A DNA stretch of 64,000 nt from Acetobacteraceae bacterium (GTDB taxonomy: Bacteria > Pseudomonadota > Alphaproteobacteria > Acetobacterales > Acetobacteraceae): the NCBI GenBank assembly GCA_024280945.1, contig JAMXLO010000002.1, positions 1 through 64,000 of the forward strand, read 5' to 3'. Below, piece by piece: positions 54,207 to 62,326 of the stretch. Both the position numbers and the translations under genes were made by a program. Each line of letters starts with the position of its first letter. Position 1 is the stretch's first letter. The notes beneath the pieces were generated by a model. The model saw nothing but the letters and a program-made list of their open reading frames with translations. It was not told the origin of the DNA and ran no database searches.

Positions 54207-55404
54207 ACGCGGTGTGCAATGCGCGCACTGCCAGCTCGGTATATTCGGCGGCCACCAACACGCTCACTTTGATTTCACTGGTCGATATGACCTGGATGTT
54301 GATCGCCTTGTCGGCCAGCGCACGGAACATCGTGTTGGCGACACCGGCATGGCTGCGCATGCCGACGCCCACAACACTGATCTTTGCCACGTTCGGATCC
54401 GACAACACCTCGGAAAAGCCGATCTGCGACCGTGCCTCGGCGAGCGTCACCTGCGCGCGAGCCAGGTCGGTCTTGCTGACGGTGAACGTCATGTCGGTCA
54501 TGCCGTCAGCCGAAACATTCTGCACGATCATGTCGACGTTGACGTTGTGCTGCGCCAGGGCACCGAACACCGCGGCGGCAATGCCGGGCCGATCGGGAAC
54601 ACGGCGTAGCGTCATCTTCGCGTCTTCACGCGAATAAGCGATGCCGGAGACGTTTTCCTTTTCCACGATCTCGTCCTCATCCACCACCAACGTGCCGGGT
54701 ACATCGGCAAAACTGGACAGCACCTGGACCCGCACCCGCTCATTCATCGCCAGTTCAACGCTGCGAGTCTGCAATACTTTCGCTCCCACCGACGCCAGCT
54801 CCAGCATTTCCTCGTAGCTGATGTGGGCGAGCTTGCGCGCCTGCGGCACGATGCGCGGATCGGTGGTATAGATGCCGTCTACATCGGTATAGATGTCGCA
54901 GCGCTCCGCCTTGAGCGCGGCGGCGAGTGCCACCGCCGAAGTGTCAGACCCTCCGCGACCAAGCGTGGTGATGCGATTGTCGCTGCCAATACCCTGGAAG
55001 CCGGAGACGACGGCGACCTGGCCGAACTGCATGCGGCGGATCAGTTCCGTGCCATCGATGTCCACGATGCGCGCCTTACCGTGCGCATTGTCGGTGCGGA
55101 TCGGAATCTGCCAGCCCTGCCAGGAGCGCGACTCGACACCGATCTCCTGCAGCGCGATCGACAGCAGCCCAGTGGTCACCTGCTCGCCCGTGGCAACGAC
55201 CGTATCGTATTCGCGGGCATCGTGCAGCGCCGACAGCCCCTGGCACCAGGCGACCAGCTGGTTGGTCACGCCGGCCATCGCCGAGACCACGACAGCAACC
55301 TCGTTGCCGGCATCGCATTCGCGCTTGACGCGAGCGGCGACGTTCCTAATGCGATCCAGGTCGGCGACAGAGGTGCCGCCAAACTTCATCACGATGCGTG
55401 ACAT
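54187..55404 (-). CDS. lysC: Aspartate kinase
   Basis: First enzyme of the lysine/threonine/methionine pathway. 405 residues with the catalytic MKFGGTSVADLDRI, TLGRGGSDTSAVALAAALKA and DVDGIYTTDPRIVPQA, followed by two ACT regulatory domains (GIAAAVFGALAQHNVNVDMI, GVANTMFRALADKAINIQVI). It is likely feedback-regulated by lysine/threonine. It is divergent from ubiG with 75 bases between starts. Confidence 0.97.
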   Translation of the reverse strand: MSRIVMKFGGTSVADLDRIRNVAARVKRECDAGNEVAVVVSAMAGVTNQLVAWCQGLSALHDAREYDTVVATGEQVTTGLLSIALQEIGVESRSWQGWQIPIRTDNAHGKARIVDIDGTELIRRMQFGQVAVVSGFQGIGSDNRITTLGRGGSDTSAVALAAALKAERCDIYTDVDGIYTTDPRIVPQARKLAHISYEEMLELASVGAKVLQTRSVELAMNERVRVQVLSSFADVPGTLVVDEDEIVEKENVSGIAYSREDAKMTLRRVPDRPGIAAAVFGALAQHNVNVDMIVQNVSADGMTDMTFTVSKTDLARAQVTLAEARSQIGFSEVLSDPNVAKISVVGVGMRSHAGVANTMFRALADKAINIQVISTSEIKVSVLVAAEYTELAVRALHTAYGLDGA

Positions 55405-55479
55405 CTGCCCGGGTTGTCAGTGATCCGTTCTGGGTGGTCATACTGACGCGGAACAGCAGGGGCAACCCAAGGGAACACC

Positions 55480-56208
55480 ATGCCTGGCTCGACAGTTTCG
55501 CACGCTGAAGTTGCACGGTTCGATGCCCTGGCGGCGCGCTGGTGGGATCCCAACGGTCCAATGCGGCCGCTGCACCGCATGAACCCCGCCCGGGTAGCCT
55601 GGATCGCCGAGCGCCTGCAAGCAAAGCCTCCCCCTCCCCTCGCGGGAGGGGGGCGGGGGGAGGGGGCCCTACTTGATATAGGCTGCGGCGCCGGCATCGC
55701 CGCCGAGGCATTCGCCCGTCGAGGCTACCGCGTGACCGGACTGGACGCTGCCGGCGAGGCGATCGAAGTGGCACGCGCGCACGCTGCGAGCGCAGGACTC
55801 CCCATCACCTACCGGACCGGAGCGCCCGAGGACCTGGCCGCCGAGGGCGTGCGGTTCCCGGTCATCACGGCCCTGGAGGTGATCGAACACGTGCCCGACC
55901 CCACAGCATTTCTGCGCACCACCGCAAGGCTGCTGGCGCCAGGCGGCCGGCTGTTCCTGTCCACGCTCAACCGCACCCCACGCTCGTTTCTGGCAGCGAA
56001 GGTGGGTGCCGAGTACCTCCTGCGCTGGTTGCCGGTCGGCACGCACGACTGGCGCAAGTTCATCGCTCCCAACGAACTGGACGGAATGCTGCGTCAGATC
56101 GGGCTTCGTGTCGCGGATATCACCGGGCTGACTGCCGATCCGCTGACTGGCCGCTGGATCACCGGCCGCGACCTGTCGGTCAACTATCTGCTGGTGGCCG
56201 CGGCCTGA
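55480..56208 (+). CDS. ubiG: UbiG methyltransferase carrying an in-frame palindromic insertion
   Basis: Bifunctional O-methyltransferase of ubiquinone synthesis, 242 residues. Family features: ARFDALAARWWDPNGPMRPL, LLDIGCGAGIAAEAFARRGY (SAM motif I), ALEVIEHVPDPTAFLRTTAR and the C-terminal HDWRKFIAPNEL. Between ARVAWIAERLQA and LLDIGCG lies a Pro/Gly-rich stretch (KPPPPLAGGGRGEGA) encoded by a GC-rich palindrome; normal UbiG proteins lack it. The insertion keeps the frame and precedes motif I, so the enzyme probably stays active. Confidence 0.92.
   Translation: MPGSTVSHAEVARFDALAARWWDPNGPMRPLHRMNPARVAWIAERLQAKPPPPLAGGGRGEGALLDIGCGAGIAAEAFARRGYRVTGLDAAGEAIEVARAHAASAGLPITYRTGAPEDLAAEGVRFPVITALEVIEHVPDPTAFLRTTARLLAPGGRLFLSTLNRTPRSFLAAKVGAEYLLRWLPVGTHDWRKFIAPNELDGMLRQIGLRVADITGLTADPLTGRWITGRDLSVNYLLVAAA
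55627..55668. repeat. GC-rich palindromic element inside ubiG
   Basis: CCTCCCCCTCCCCTCGCGGG followed by G-rich sequence to GGGGCC; the left C-rich arm pairs with the following G-rich arm. It is the same element family as 224-322 in fccB, here as a single copy, and is translated in frame. Confidence 0.85.
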
Positions 56209-56254
56209 GTGCACCGCTGCGGCGGCGAATATCCCGCACGCTGCCGTGCAGCCG

Positions 56255-56267
56255 ACTGTGCTATAAT
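56255..56267 (+). promoter_or_regulatory. Extended -10 promoter of the AbiEii-like cassette
   Basis: TATAAT at 56262-56267 is a perfect consensus -10 and is preceded by TG at one-base spacing (TGCTATAAT), the extended -10 form. No good -35 is visible. It lies 36 bases before ATG 56303. Such a consensus is unusual in this GC-rich window. Confidence 0.6.
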
Positions 56268-56302
56268 GACTCCCATTTCGAACTGTTTGTTGCGTCACAC
56301 CC

Positions 56303-56518
56303 ATGGGAACCGAGCAGGAGCAACCAGAAGAGGTCGCCGCACTCTACCGCCGCGCGTTTACCGAATTCGGCGCGCGCGCGCTTTGGAACCGGCGCGAGCT
56401 TGAAGCACCGACCCGAGAGGATGCTCTTGTTGTCGCGCACGCTTTGCGAACGGAAGGCAATCGCGCGGCTCGGCAATTGGCGGAACAGATCGAGAAGGCT
56501 TGCCGTGCCGCTCTCTAA
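56303..56518 (+). CDS. Small helical protein, upstream partner of the AbiEii-like gene
   Basis: A 71-residue, Glu/Ala/Arg-rich, probably all-helical protein (EEVAALYRRAFTEFGARALW, then EAPTREDALVVAHALRTEGN). No family I recognise. Its stop overlaps the GTG start of the next gene by 14 bases, and it follows a consensus extended -10. Position and size suggest an antitoxin-like or accessory partner. Confidence 0.65.
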   Translation: MGTEQEQPEEVAALYRRAFTEFGARALWNRRELEAPTREDALVVAHALRTEGNRAARQLAEQIEKACRAAL

Positions 56519-57335
56519 AATTCAGACCGAAATCCTCCGTCTGCTCGCGGCACACCGTAATCCTGAGACTTACGTCGCGGGGGCCGCTCCGTTGATACGG
56601 AGAACGCCGCGCATTTCGAGTGATATTGACGTGTTCCATGACCGTGCGGAGCAGGTGGCGGCGACGGCGCTGGCCGACACTCGGACGCTGACAGCTTCAG
56701 GCTATAGAGTTGCATGGCTCCGGCAGATGCCTCTGATGTACACCGCCGAGGTAACGCGTGAGGGAGCAAGCACGCGCCTGGAATGGGTGTCGGATAGCGA
56801 TTATCGCTTTTTCCCGGCCGTGCGCGATGCGACGTTCGGTTATGTCCTGCATCCGGCTGATCTCGCCATGAACAAGGTCATGGCCGCCGCCGGACGGCGC
56901 GAGCTTCGCGACATCGTCGACCTGGTAACGGTTCATCAGCGTATCCTGCCGCTCGGAGCCGTGATCTGCGCAGCAGTCGAAAAGTCACCTGGCTTCACAC
57001 CAGAGGGCATCATAGCCGAAATCCGCCGCAATGCCGCTGGCCACCCAGTTGCCGAGTGGCGAGGTTTGCAAAGCGACCAGCCGCTGGACCCGAAGGACAT
57101 CACGACGCGTCTGCGCGCGGCGCTTGACGAAGCCGAAGCGTTCGTCGCCCGCATGCCCACTGACAAGCTCGGATTGTTGTTCCTGGACAATACCGGTCGC
57201 GCGGTGCAGCCCGATCCGGATCGGCTGGGGGACTACCAAGCCCATGGCGGGAAGCGGCGCGGCCAATGGCCGGACAGTCCCGACATCCGCGCCGCAATGC
57301 TCGAACGCTACAACGCCGCACCTGCGTCGTCGTAA
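56505..57335 (+). CDS. AbiEii/AbiGii-type nucleotidyltransferase family protein
   Basis: A 276-residue protein with the pattern of AbiEii-type nucleotidyltransferases: VAGAAPLIRRTPRISSDIDV (G-[GA]-x-L... S-x-D-I-D metal motif) and the downstream HPADLAMNKVMAAAGRRELR / DIVDLVTVHQ block (L-A-x-x-K ... R-D-x-x-D-L). GTG 56505 (VPLSKIQTEILRLL) starts the conserved part; upstream codons overlap the partner gene. Such proteins act as toxins of abortive-infection type systems by modifying tRNA, though this branch also includes chromosomal, non-toxic members. Confidence 0.72.
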   Translation: MPLSKIQTEILRLLAAHRNPETYVAGAAPLIRRTPRISSDIDVFHDRAEQVAATALADTRTLTASGYRVAWLRQMPLMYTAEVTREGASTRLEWVSDSDYRFFPAVRDATFGYVLHPADLAMNKVMAAAGRRELRDIVDLVTVHQRILPLGAVICAAVEKSPGFTPEGIIAEIRRNAAGHPVAEWRGLQSDQPLDPKDITTRLRAALDEAEAFVARMPTDKLGLLFLDNTGRAVQPDPDRLGDYQAHGGKRRGQWPDSPDIRAAMLERYNAAPASS

Positions 57336-57583
57336 CTCAGGAATTCTGCAACGAGGTCTGGTTCCGGGCTTGGCCTAAATGGACTTGATGCAGCAGTCAC
57401 ACCGCTGGTTGCGTCAGAGATGTCGGTACACGAGTGCGTCGGAGTTTGGCTTCCGTGCATTCGGATCGAGTGTCGCACCGAGACGTTCGGCGACTGCAGT
57501 CGATGATGCCAAGACCGACCGTGCCAAGCTGCGCCGGGTAATCGCGGCGCTAGAGTAGGCAGACCATTCCTACCCAGGAGGAG
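57336..57583. other. Intergenic stretch with no clear gene
   Basis: About 250 bases. A 56-codon frame (57388-57558) ending in DDAKTDRAKLRRVIAALE is open but has no ribosome site and no family. I see nothing else here. Confidence 0.4.
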
Positions 57584-57997
57584 GTGCTAGCTAACGCCTT
57601 CTCAGTGATCAAGTCATCACTGCCACACCAGATTTTCATCTCGACGCTTCCAGGCGGCAATGAGGCCTATGCAATCGTATATCCCATTCAACAAGAACTC
57701 AGACGCAATGGCATTTGCACGCCGCTTGCTCAGCAAATGGCCACATCCCCACATGACGTTGGTCTAATGTTCACGATGCCCGATCCGTCAGACCCGCCAG
57801 ACTATGCGCTACCTTTGAGAGAAGCCTTTGGGTTAGCCGGTATTCGCGACATTCGATTCATAAAGATGACTAACGAGGCTCTTCCAATGAGTTTCTCGAT
57901 CTTCGTAGGACCAGCACCGTTGAATGCCGAGGGTGACGGGCAGTTCGCACTCACCATAGGGCGCGTTATCCGCCGGCGAGCGGCACATCTCTCTTGA
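57584..57997 (+). CDS. Hypothetical protein, possibly the remnant of a longer protein
   Basis: A 137-residue soluble protein starting at GTG 57584, immediately after GGAGGAGG (spacing very short). Its sequence (HQIFISTLPGGNEAYAIVYP, GIRDIRFIKMTNEALPMSFS) resembles the C-terminal domain found after membrane helices in uncharacterised bacterial proteins, so it may be a truncated fragment. Base composition is lower in GC than its neighbours, which fits transferred DNA. No function assigned. Confidence 0.5.
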   Translation: MLANAFSVIKSSLPHQIFISTLPGGNEAYAIVYPIQQELRRNGICTPLAQQMATSPHDVGLMFTMPDPSDPPDYALPLREAFGLAGIRDIRFIKMTNEALPMSFSIFVGPAPLNAEGDGQFALTIGRVIRRRAAHLS

Positions 57998-58144
57998 GCG
58001 AGTTGATACATCCGATTGAACGGTCAGCAGTAGCTGGTGGGCTGCTTTGTCACCCGCGAGAACACGACGTAATCGAAAAGACACGGATGCCAGCCAGAAA
58101 AAAATCCATTGCCACCCGCCCCGCGCCCTGTTAGCATAACTACC

Positions 58145-58915
58145 GTGAAGCGTGAAGCAGCCACCCAACGCCCCGCCTCCCCGCCCGAGCGCATCGCGGC
58201 ACTCCTCCACGTCGTTCGCATCCTGCTCGCCTATGGCCGCCATCTCGCCGACACCGTCACGGTCCGCGTCGCCGCGCCCGGCTTCCCCGCCATCGCGGCC
58301 TGTTTCGGCACCATCGATCTGTCGATCATCCTCGCCCGCCTGCATCGCGGCATCCTGCGTGCCGCGGCACTCGAACGTGTGCTGCTCGCCCGCGCCGCCC
58401 GCGGCCGCGACATCGCCTTCGTCCGCACCCGCATCCGCTCGCGCACCAGCCAGCCCGCGCCAGCCGACCTAACCAAATCGGCCGCAAACCCCATCGCTCG
58501 CGAGCAAGCGCCGCAGCCGGTTCGCCGCTCCCCCGGAACAGGCCCCACCGATTTCCACCCGCCCACCTTGGAGGAACTCGAGCGCCAGGTGCGTCGCCGT
58601 CCATTGGGCCGCACCCTCGTCGATATCTGCCTCGATCTGGCCGTCGTGCCCGGCCTCTGCACCGGCACCTTCTGGAACGAGCTGTTCGAGGCCATTCACT
58701 GGTACGGCGGCAGCGTCGCCAGCCTGATGCGCGAAAGGAACCGCCGCGAACAGCTGTTCGACCGGGAACAGGACAGCAGCCCGGCCCAGAACTGTGACTG
58801 GTTGAATTTGCCCCGGCAAATGGTCCGGCAGGTGTTGGGCTTCTTTATCGGCGGGCAGCCAGCCCTTCCTCTTGACCTGCCAATAGCGGCAGGAGCAGCC
58901 ACCGGCCCGCCTTAG
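58145..58915 (+). CDS. Conserved-looking hypothetical protein (256 residues)
   Basis: GC-rich gene from GTG 58145. N-terminal helical part (LLHVVRILLAYGRHLADTVT, FGTIDLSIILARLHRGILRA), an Arg/Pro-rich linker, then a Trp-containing C-terminal domain (GRTLVDICLDLAVVPGLCTG, FWNELFEAIHWYGGSVASLM). No signal peptide or enzyme motif. I know similar-looking proteins from Acetobacteraceae only as hypothetical. The codon bias is that of the host. Confidence 0.6.
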   Translation: MKREAATQRPASPPERIAALLHVVRILLAYGRHLADTVTVRVAAPGFPAIAACFGTIDLSIILARLHRGILRAAALERVLLARAARGRDIAFVRTRIRSRTSQPAPADLTKSAANPIAREQAPQPVRRSPGTGPTDFHPPTLEELERQVRRRPLGRTLVDICLDLAVVPGLCTGTFWNELFEAIHWYGGSVASLMRERNRREQLFDREQDSSPAQNCDWLNLPRQMVRQVLGFFIGGQPALPLDLPIAAGAATGPP

Positions 58916-59011
58916 CCCCAGCTGCCGCGATGCCCAAAACCTCCGACCTCTCCTGCCGCACCGTCAACCGGGACACCCCGCACTGCCAGGTGCGCCTCGA
59001 TCCATCACGCA

Positions 59012-59473
59012 TTACGCGTCCGCCGGCGGCACCCAGGGAATGCGGGAGAATTCGATACCCTCATCGGCAAGCGACTCGGCCTGCTCCGGGCTGGTCTCGC
59101 CGTAGATGCCACGCTTCTCGCTCTCGCCGCGATGTATCTTGCGCGCCTCTTCGGCAAAATTCGGCCCGACATAGTCGCAGTTCTTCTCGACCTCTGCGCG
59201 CATCCGCTGGAGCATGGCACGCATCTGGGCGGGCATTGGCATTCCAGCCACCGAAGCGGCCGGCGGCACGGGCGGCTTTGCCGCTGGCACCGGCACCGGC
59301 AGGCTTTCGCGCTTGGCCACCGCAGGCCGCATCAACGCACGCTCGACCTTGCCATCGCCGCAATGCGGGCACTCGACCAGTCCTCGTTTGGCCAGGCGGT
59401 CGAAGGCGGCGCTGTCCTTGAACCAGCCGTCGAACGCATGGTCCTGACTGCAACGAAGGTCATAATGGATCAT
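59012..59473 (-). CDS. DUF1178 family protein
   Basis: A 153-residue protein with an N-terminal zinc-ribbon-like region (MIHYDLRCSQDHAFDGWFKD, ECPHCGDGKVERALM), a Pro-rich spacer and the conserved DYVGPNFAEEARKIHRGESE / KRGIYGETSPEQAESL block. DUF1178 is widespread in alphaproteobacteria and typically sits after grxC, as here. Function unknown. Confidence 0.9.
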   Translation of the reverse strand: MIHYDLRCSQDHAFDGWFKDSAAFDRLAKRGLVECPHCGDGKVERALMRPAVAKRESLPVPVPAAKPPVPPAASVAGMPMPAQMRAMLQRMRAEVEKNCDYVGPNFAEEARKIHRGESEKRGIYGETSPEQAESLADEGIEFSRIPWVPPADA

Positions 59474-59555
59474 GGCACACCTTAGATGGCCAATTTTGGC
59501 ACTCCCCGCAAGTGAGTGCCAACGATTTGTGGCACGATGTCGCTAACCAATCCTG

Positions 59556-59816
59556 CTAGTCTGCGCGAAGCAGCGCGTCCAACTTTCCAGCGCGATCGAG
59601 TGCCATAAGGTCGTCGCAACCACCAATGTGCCGCCCGCCGATAAAGATTTGCGGAACGGTGGTCCGACCGCCGGAGCGACGGATCGCCTCCTGGCGGGCG
59701 GCCGACCCATGCGGCGCATCGATTTCGTGGACTGCCGCACCCTTGCTGCCGAGCATGGCGAGAGCCCTGGCACAGAACGGGCACCACGGCTGCGTATAGA
59801 CTTCGACGTCGGGCAT
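59556..59816 (-). CDS. grxC: Glutaredoxin 3
   Basis: An 86-residue thioredoxin-fold reductase with the dithiol active site CPFC (Cys12, Cys15 in VYTQPWCPFCARAL), the cis-Pro segment GGRTTVPQIFIGGRHIGG and the GSH-binding CDDLMALDRAGKLDALL. It reduces disulfides with glutathione. ATG 59816 (MPDVEVYTQPW) was chosen. In related genomes it follows comF directly; here the Rieske dioxygenase genes lie between. Confidence 0.93.
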   Translation of the reverse strand: MPDVEVYTQPWCPFCARALAMLGSKGAAVHEIDAPHGSAARQEAIRRSGGRTTVPQIFIGGRHIGGCDDLMALDRAGKLDALLRAD

Positions 59817-59833
59817 TCCGAACTCCTCGGCTG

Positions 59834-60301
59834 CTACAGCGGGATCGCCAGCAGCGTATCGATTCGCGAGCTGTCGCAAACCACGACGCGTTCGGCAAAC
59901 CGAAGCATCCCAGCCTCGTCTCGCACCCGATCCAGATAGACGCCAGCGGCGAACAGGTCCATCCGTCCGTCGCGCATCGTACGCACCACCAGGAATGGCG
60001 TCTCGGCCACGATGTCCGCGCCCGAACGGAGAGACGGCATACCGACGATGTGGCGGTAGCTTTGTCGCTCGTAAATGTTGGCCTCACGCAGCGAGGCGAC
60101 CCGATCGATCAGCATGGCGCGGGAGTCCGCATAGACCAGTCCACCCGCATAGCCGCGGCGGTGATTGTCGGCGCTGGTGATCTTGTAAAGGCACTGCTCC
60201 AGGAACATTCCCGGCCAGTCTTCCAGCCGGTCGGCATCGATGCAGATGGCGTAGTCCGTGTTGAGCGCAGCCAAACGGAACAGCGTTTCAGCGCCACTCA
60301 T
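59834..60301 (-). CDS. Aromatic-ring-hydroxylating dioxygenase, beta subunit
   Basis: A 155-residue NTF2-like/ SnoaL-fold beta subunit (LNTDYAICIDADRLEDWPGM, YRHIVGMPSLRSGADIVAET, FLVVRTMRDGRMDLFAAGVY) that supports the trimeric alpha subunit. ATG 60301 overlaps the alpha stop by one base (TGATG), showing coupling. grxC follows 17 bases later. Confidence 0.87.
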   Translation of the reverse strand: MSGAETLFRLAALNTDYAICIDADRLEDWPGMFLEQCLYKITSADNHRRGYAGGLVYADSRAMLIDRVASLREANIYERQSYRHIVGMPSLRSGADIVAETPFLVVRTMRDGRMDLFAAGVYLDRVRDEAGMLRFAERVVVCDSSRIDTLLAIPL

Positions 60302-61527
60302 CACAACGCCATATGCATTCGGTAGGCCTTCCAGAAGCCTCGCACCGACGCCTCGGTCGCGCGTGTCTCCTGCGTCTCGGCACCCGAGCCGCCCATCTCG
60401 ACCACCGACGTCTCGTCGGTGGCCGCCGCGATGCCCCGCTGCACGAAGCCGCCAACCGCGCCGTCCTCCATCGAGACGTAGCCCGCCGGTCCGACCAGGT
60501 TGTTCTGCTTCAACCGATGCGCCCGCAGTTCCGGCGCGTCATCGGCAAAGCCGAGATAGGTCCAGTTGAGATCGGTCGCATCAACGCCACGCGGCACGAT
60601 CTGGCGGACCGCCAGCGCGTTGTGTACCTGCTGCAGAATGAATCCAGGGAAGATCGACAGGATCTGCAGCTGGATGTCATCGTGGAATTCGTCGTGCATC
60701 CCAAGCAGGCTTGGATCGGCCAGGCGGAAGCTCTCCTTTTCCGAGCGCAGGCCTTGATAGGTGGTGTCCTTGCCCTGCGGCGGCGCAAGCGTGGCCGATG
60801 CATGGTGCTCGCCGGTTTCGCTCACCAGAACGCCGCCCCCTGAGCTGAGGCGGGTAATGCGGAACGTGGCGAAGAACAGGTGCAGGAGACTGGCATGGTA
60901 GGTGTCGCGCACGTTCTCGAAATAGAGCTTCCAGTTGTTCGGCAGCGCCTGGGTGAAGCGGCCGATGACTTCAAGCCGCCGATTGCCCAGCACGCGGCGG
61001 ACGCGATTGACGATGTCCGGGCCAAGCCAGGTTTCGAATTCGGGCGCATCGGCAGACAGTGAACCGAACACCATGCCGCAGAACGTGGTCACGCGCAGCT
61101 TGCGCGGACCGTGACACGACATGTCGAAATCAGCGGGCATACCGCCCTTGCCATTGACGCCGCGGGCAAAGGCAATCGAGCGCAGATTGCCGCGCAGATC
61201 GTAGCGCCATGAATGATAGACGCACTGAAAGTCCTTCGCGCTGCCACCGTCATCAAGACAGATCAGCGCGCCGCGATGTGCGCAGCGATTTTCGAAAGCG
61301 GCGATTTCGCCATCATCGGCGCGTACCACGACCACCGGCATCGCGCCGACGAAGGTCGTCCGATAGTCACCGATATTGGGGAGTTCGGCTTCGAGGCAGA
61401 GGAAATTCCAGACCGACCCTTCGAAAATGCGCTTCTGCTCCAGCGCGAGTACGTCTGGATCCTGGTAGATCCAGTAAGGAATGCGGGTGAGGCCAGCAGG
61501 CCAGCTACGGCCAACAACTGCATCCAT
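60301..61527 (-). CDS. Aromatic-ring-hydroxylating dioxygenase, alpha subunit
   Basis: A 408-residue Rieske oxygenase large subunit. The 2Fe-2S Rieske ligands are Cys82, His84 (CAHRGALIC) and Cys102, His105 (CVYHSW), and the mononuclear iron site is in [15 protein letters not shown] (D/N..H....H). The central catalytic domain is full length. The substrate, probably an aromatic acid or amine (the anthranilate/salicylate-like group is possible), cannot be fixed. Ferredoxin and reductase genes are not adjacent, so electrons come from proteins encoded elsewhere. Confidence 0.92.
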   Translation of the reverse strand: MDAVVGRSWPAGLTRIPYWIYQDPDVLALEQKRIFEGSVWNFLCLEAELPNIGDYRTTFVGAMPVVVVRADDGEIAAFENRCAHRGALICLDDGGSAKDFQCVYHSWRYDLRGNLRSIAFARGVNGKGGMPADFDMSCHGPRKLRVTTFCGMVFGSLSADAPEFETWLGPDIVNRVRRVLGNRRLEVIGRFTQALPNNWKLYFENVRDTYHASLLHLFFATFRITRLSSGGGVLVSETGEHHASATLAPPQGKDTTYQGLRSEKESFRLADPSLLGMHDEFHDDIQLQILSIFPGFILQQVHNALAVRQIVPRGVDATDLNWTYLGFADDAPELRAHRLKQNNLVGPAGYVSMEDGAVGGFVQRGIAAATDETSVVEMGGSGAETQETRATEASVRGFWKAYRMHMAL

Positions 61528-61552
61528 CGTCGTACTCCTCCTGATGGTTCGG

Positions 61553-62326
61553 TCAGTTTATTCGTGGGTCCGGCACGCGTGCCGCAACCAAGACATCGAC
61601 CGAAGCGGCGCCCGCGGCAAGCAAGGCTCCGGCGCAGGCGTTGGCGGTGGCGCCCGAAGTCATGACATCGTCGATCAGCAGGACTTTCCGCTGCCGGATC
61701 GTCCGAGTGCGCGACAGGCGCACCTCGAACGCCTGGGCGACCTCGGCGGCGCGTTCGGCTGCGGATTTTTCTCCGAGCGATGCCGTCGCCCGATTGCGCC
61801 GCAGCGCGTCCACCACGCATGGGCGCCCCGCGCTTCGCCCAAGCGCCTTCGCCAGCAACGCAGCCTGGTTGTAGCGACGATGGAACAGGCGCCAGCGATG
61901 CAGCGGCACCGGCACGATCACATCCGCCTCGCGCAGTAGTTCCGCTCCGGCGCGCGCCATCTGCGGCGCAAGAACAGCCGTGAGCTCGGTCCGGTCGGCG
62001 TGTTTGAACGGCAGAACCAGCCGGCGCCCCTGTGCGTCATAGCGCAACGCGGCGCGGGCGCGGGCGAAGACCGGCGGCTCTGCGCGACAGGTGGGACACA
62101 AGCGCTGGGCGCCACCGATCGCGGCACTGGCGAACGGCACGCCGCATCGCGTACAGAATGGTTCGCTGATGAAGCCGGTCTGGCGGAAGCAATCGGCACA
62201 AAGCAGGCCCTGGCGGTCCACCTCCGCGCCACATATTGCGCAGCGCGGCGGCAGCAGCACGTCGAACAGCGCCCGGACAGCGCGCGTCGCAGTATCAGTG
62301 ACCGGCTGATGCCTCGCCAACACCGA
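61553..62326 (-). CDS. comF: ComF-family phosphoribosyltransferase-fold protein
   Basis: A ~257-residue protein: N-terminal double zinc ribbon (CAICG, CADC, CTRCG, CPTC) and a C-terminal phosphoribosyltransferase fold with [20 protein letters not shown], the PRPP-binding loop. ComF supports DNA uptake in competent bacteria. GTG 62326 overlaps the rhodanese gene by about 30 bases; the exact start is not certain. Confidence 0.9.
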   Translation of the reverse strand, partial: SVLARHQPVTDTATRAVRALFDVLLPPRCAICGAEVDRQGLLCADCFRQTGFISEPFCTRCGVPFASAAIGGAQRLCPTCRAEPPVFARARAALRYDAQGRRLVLPFKHADRTELTAVLAPQMARAGAELLREADVIVPVPLHRWRLFHRRYNQAALLAKALGRSAGRPCVVDALRRNRATASLGEKSAAERAAEVAQAFEVRLSRTRTIRQRKVLLIDDVMTSGATANACAGALLAAGAASVDVLVAARVPDPRIN

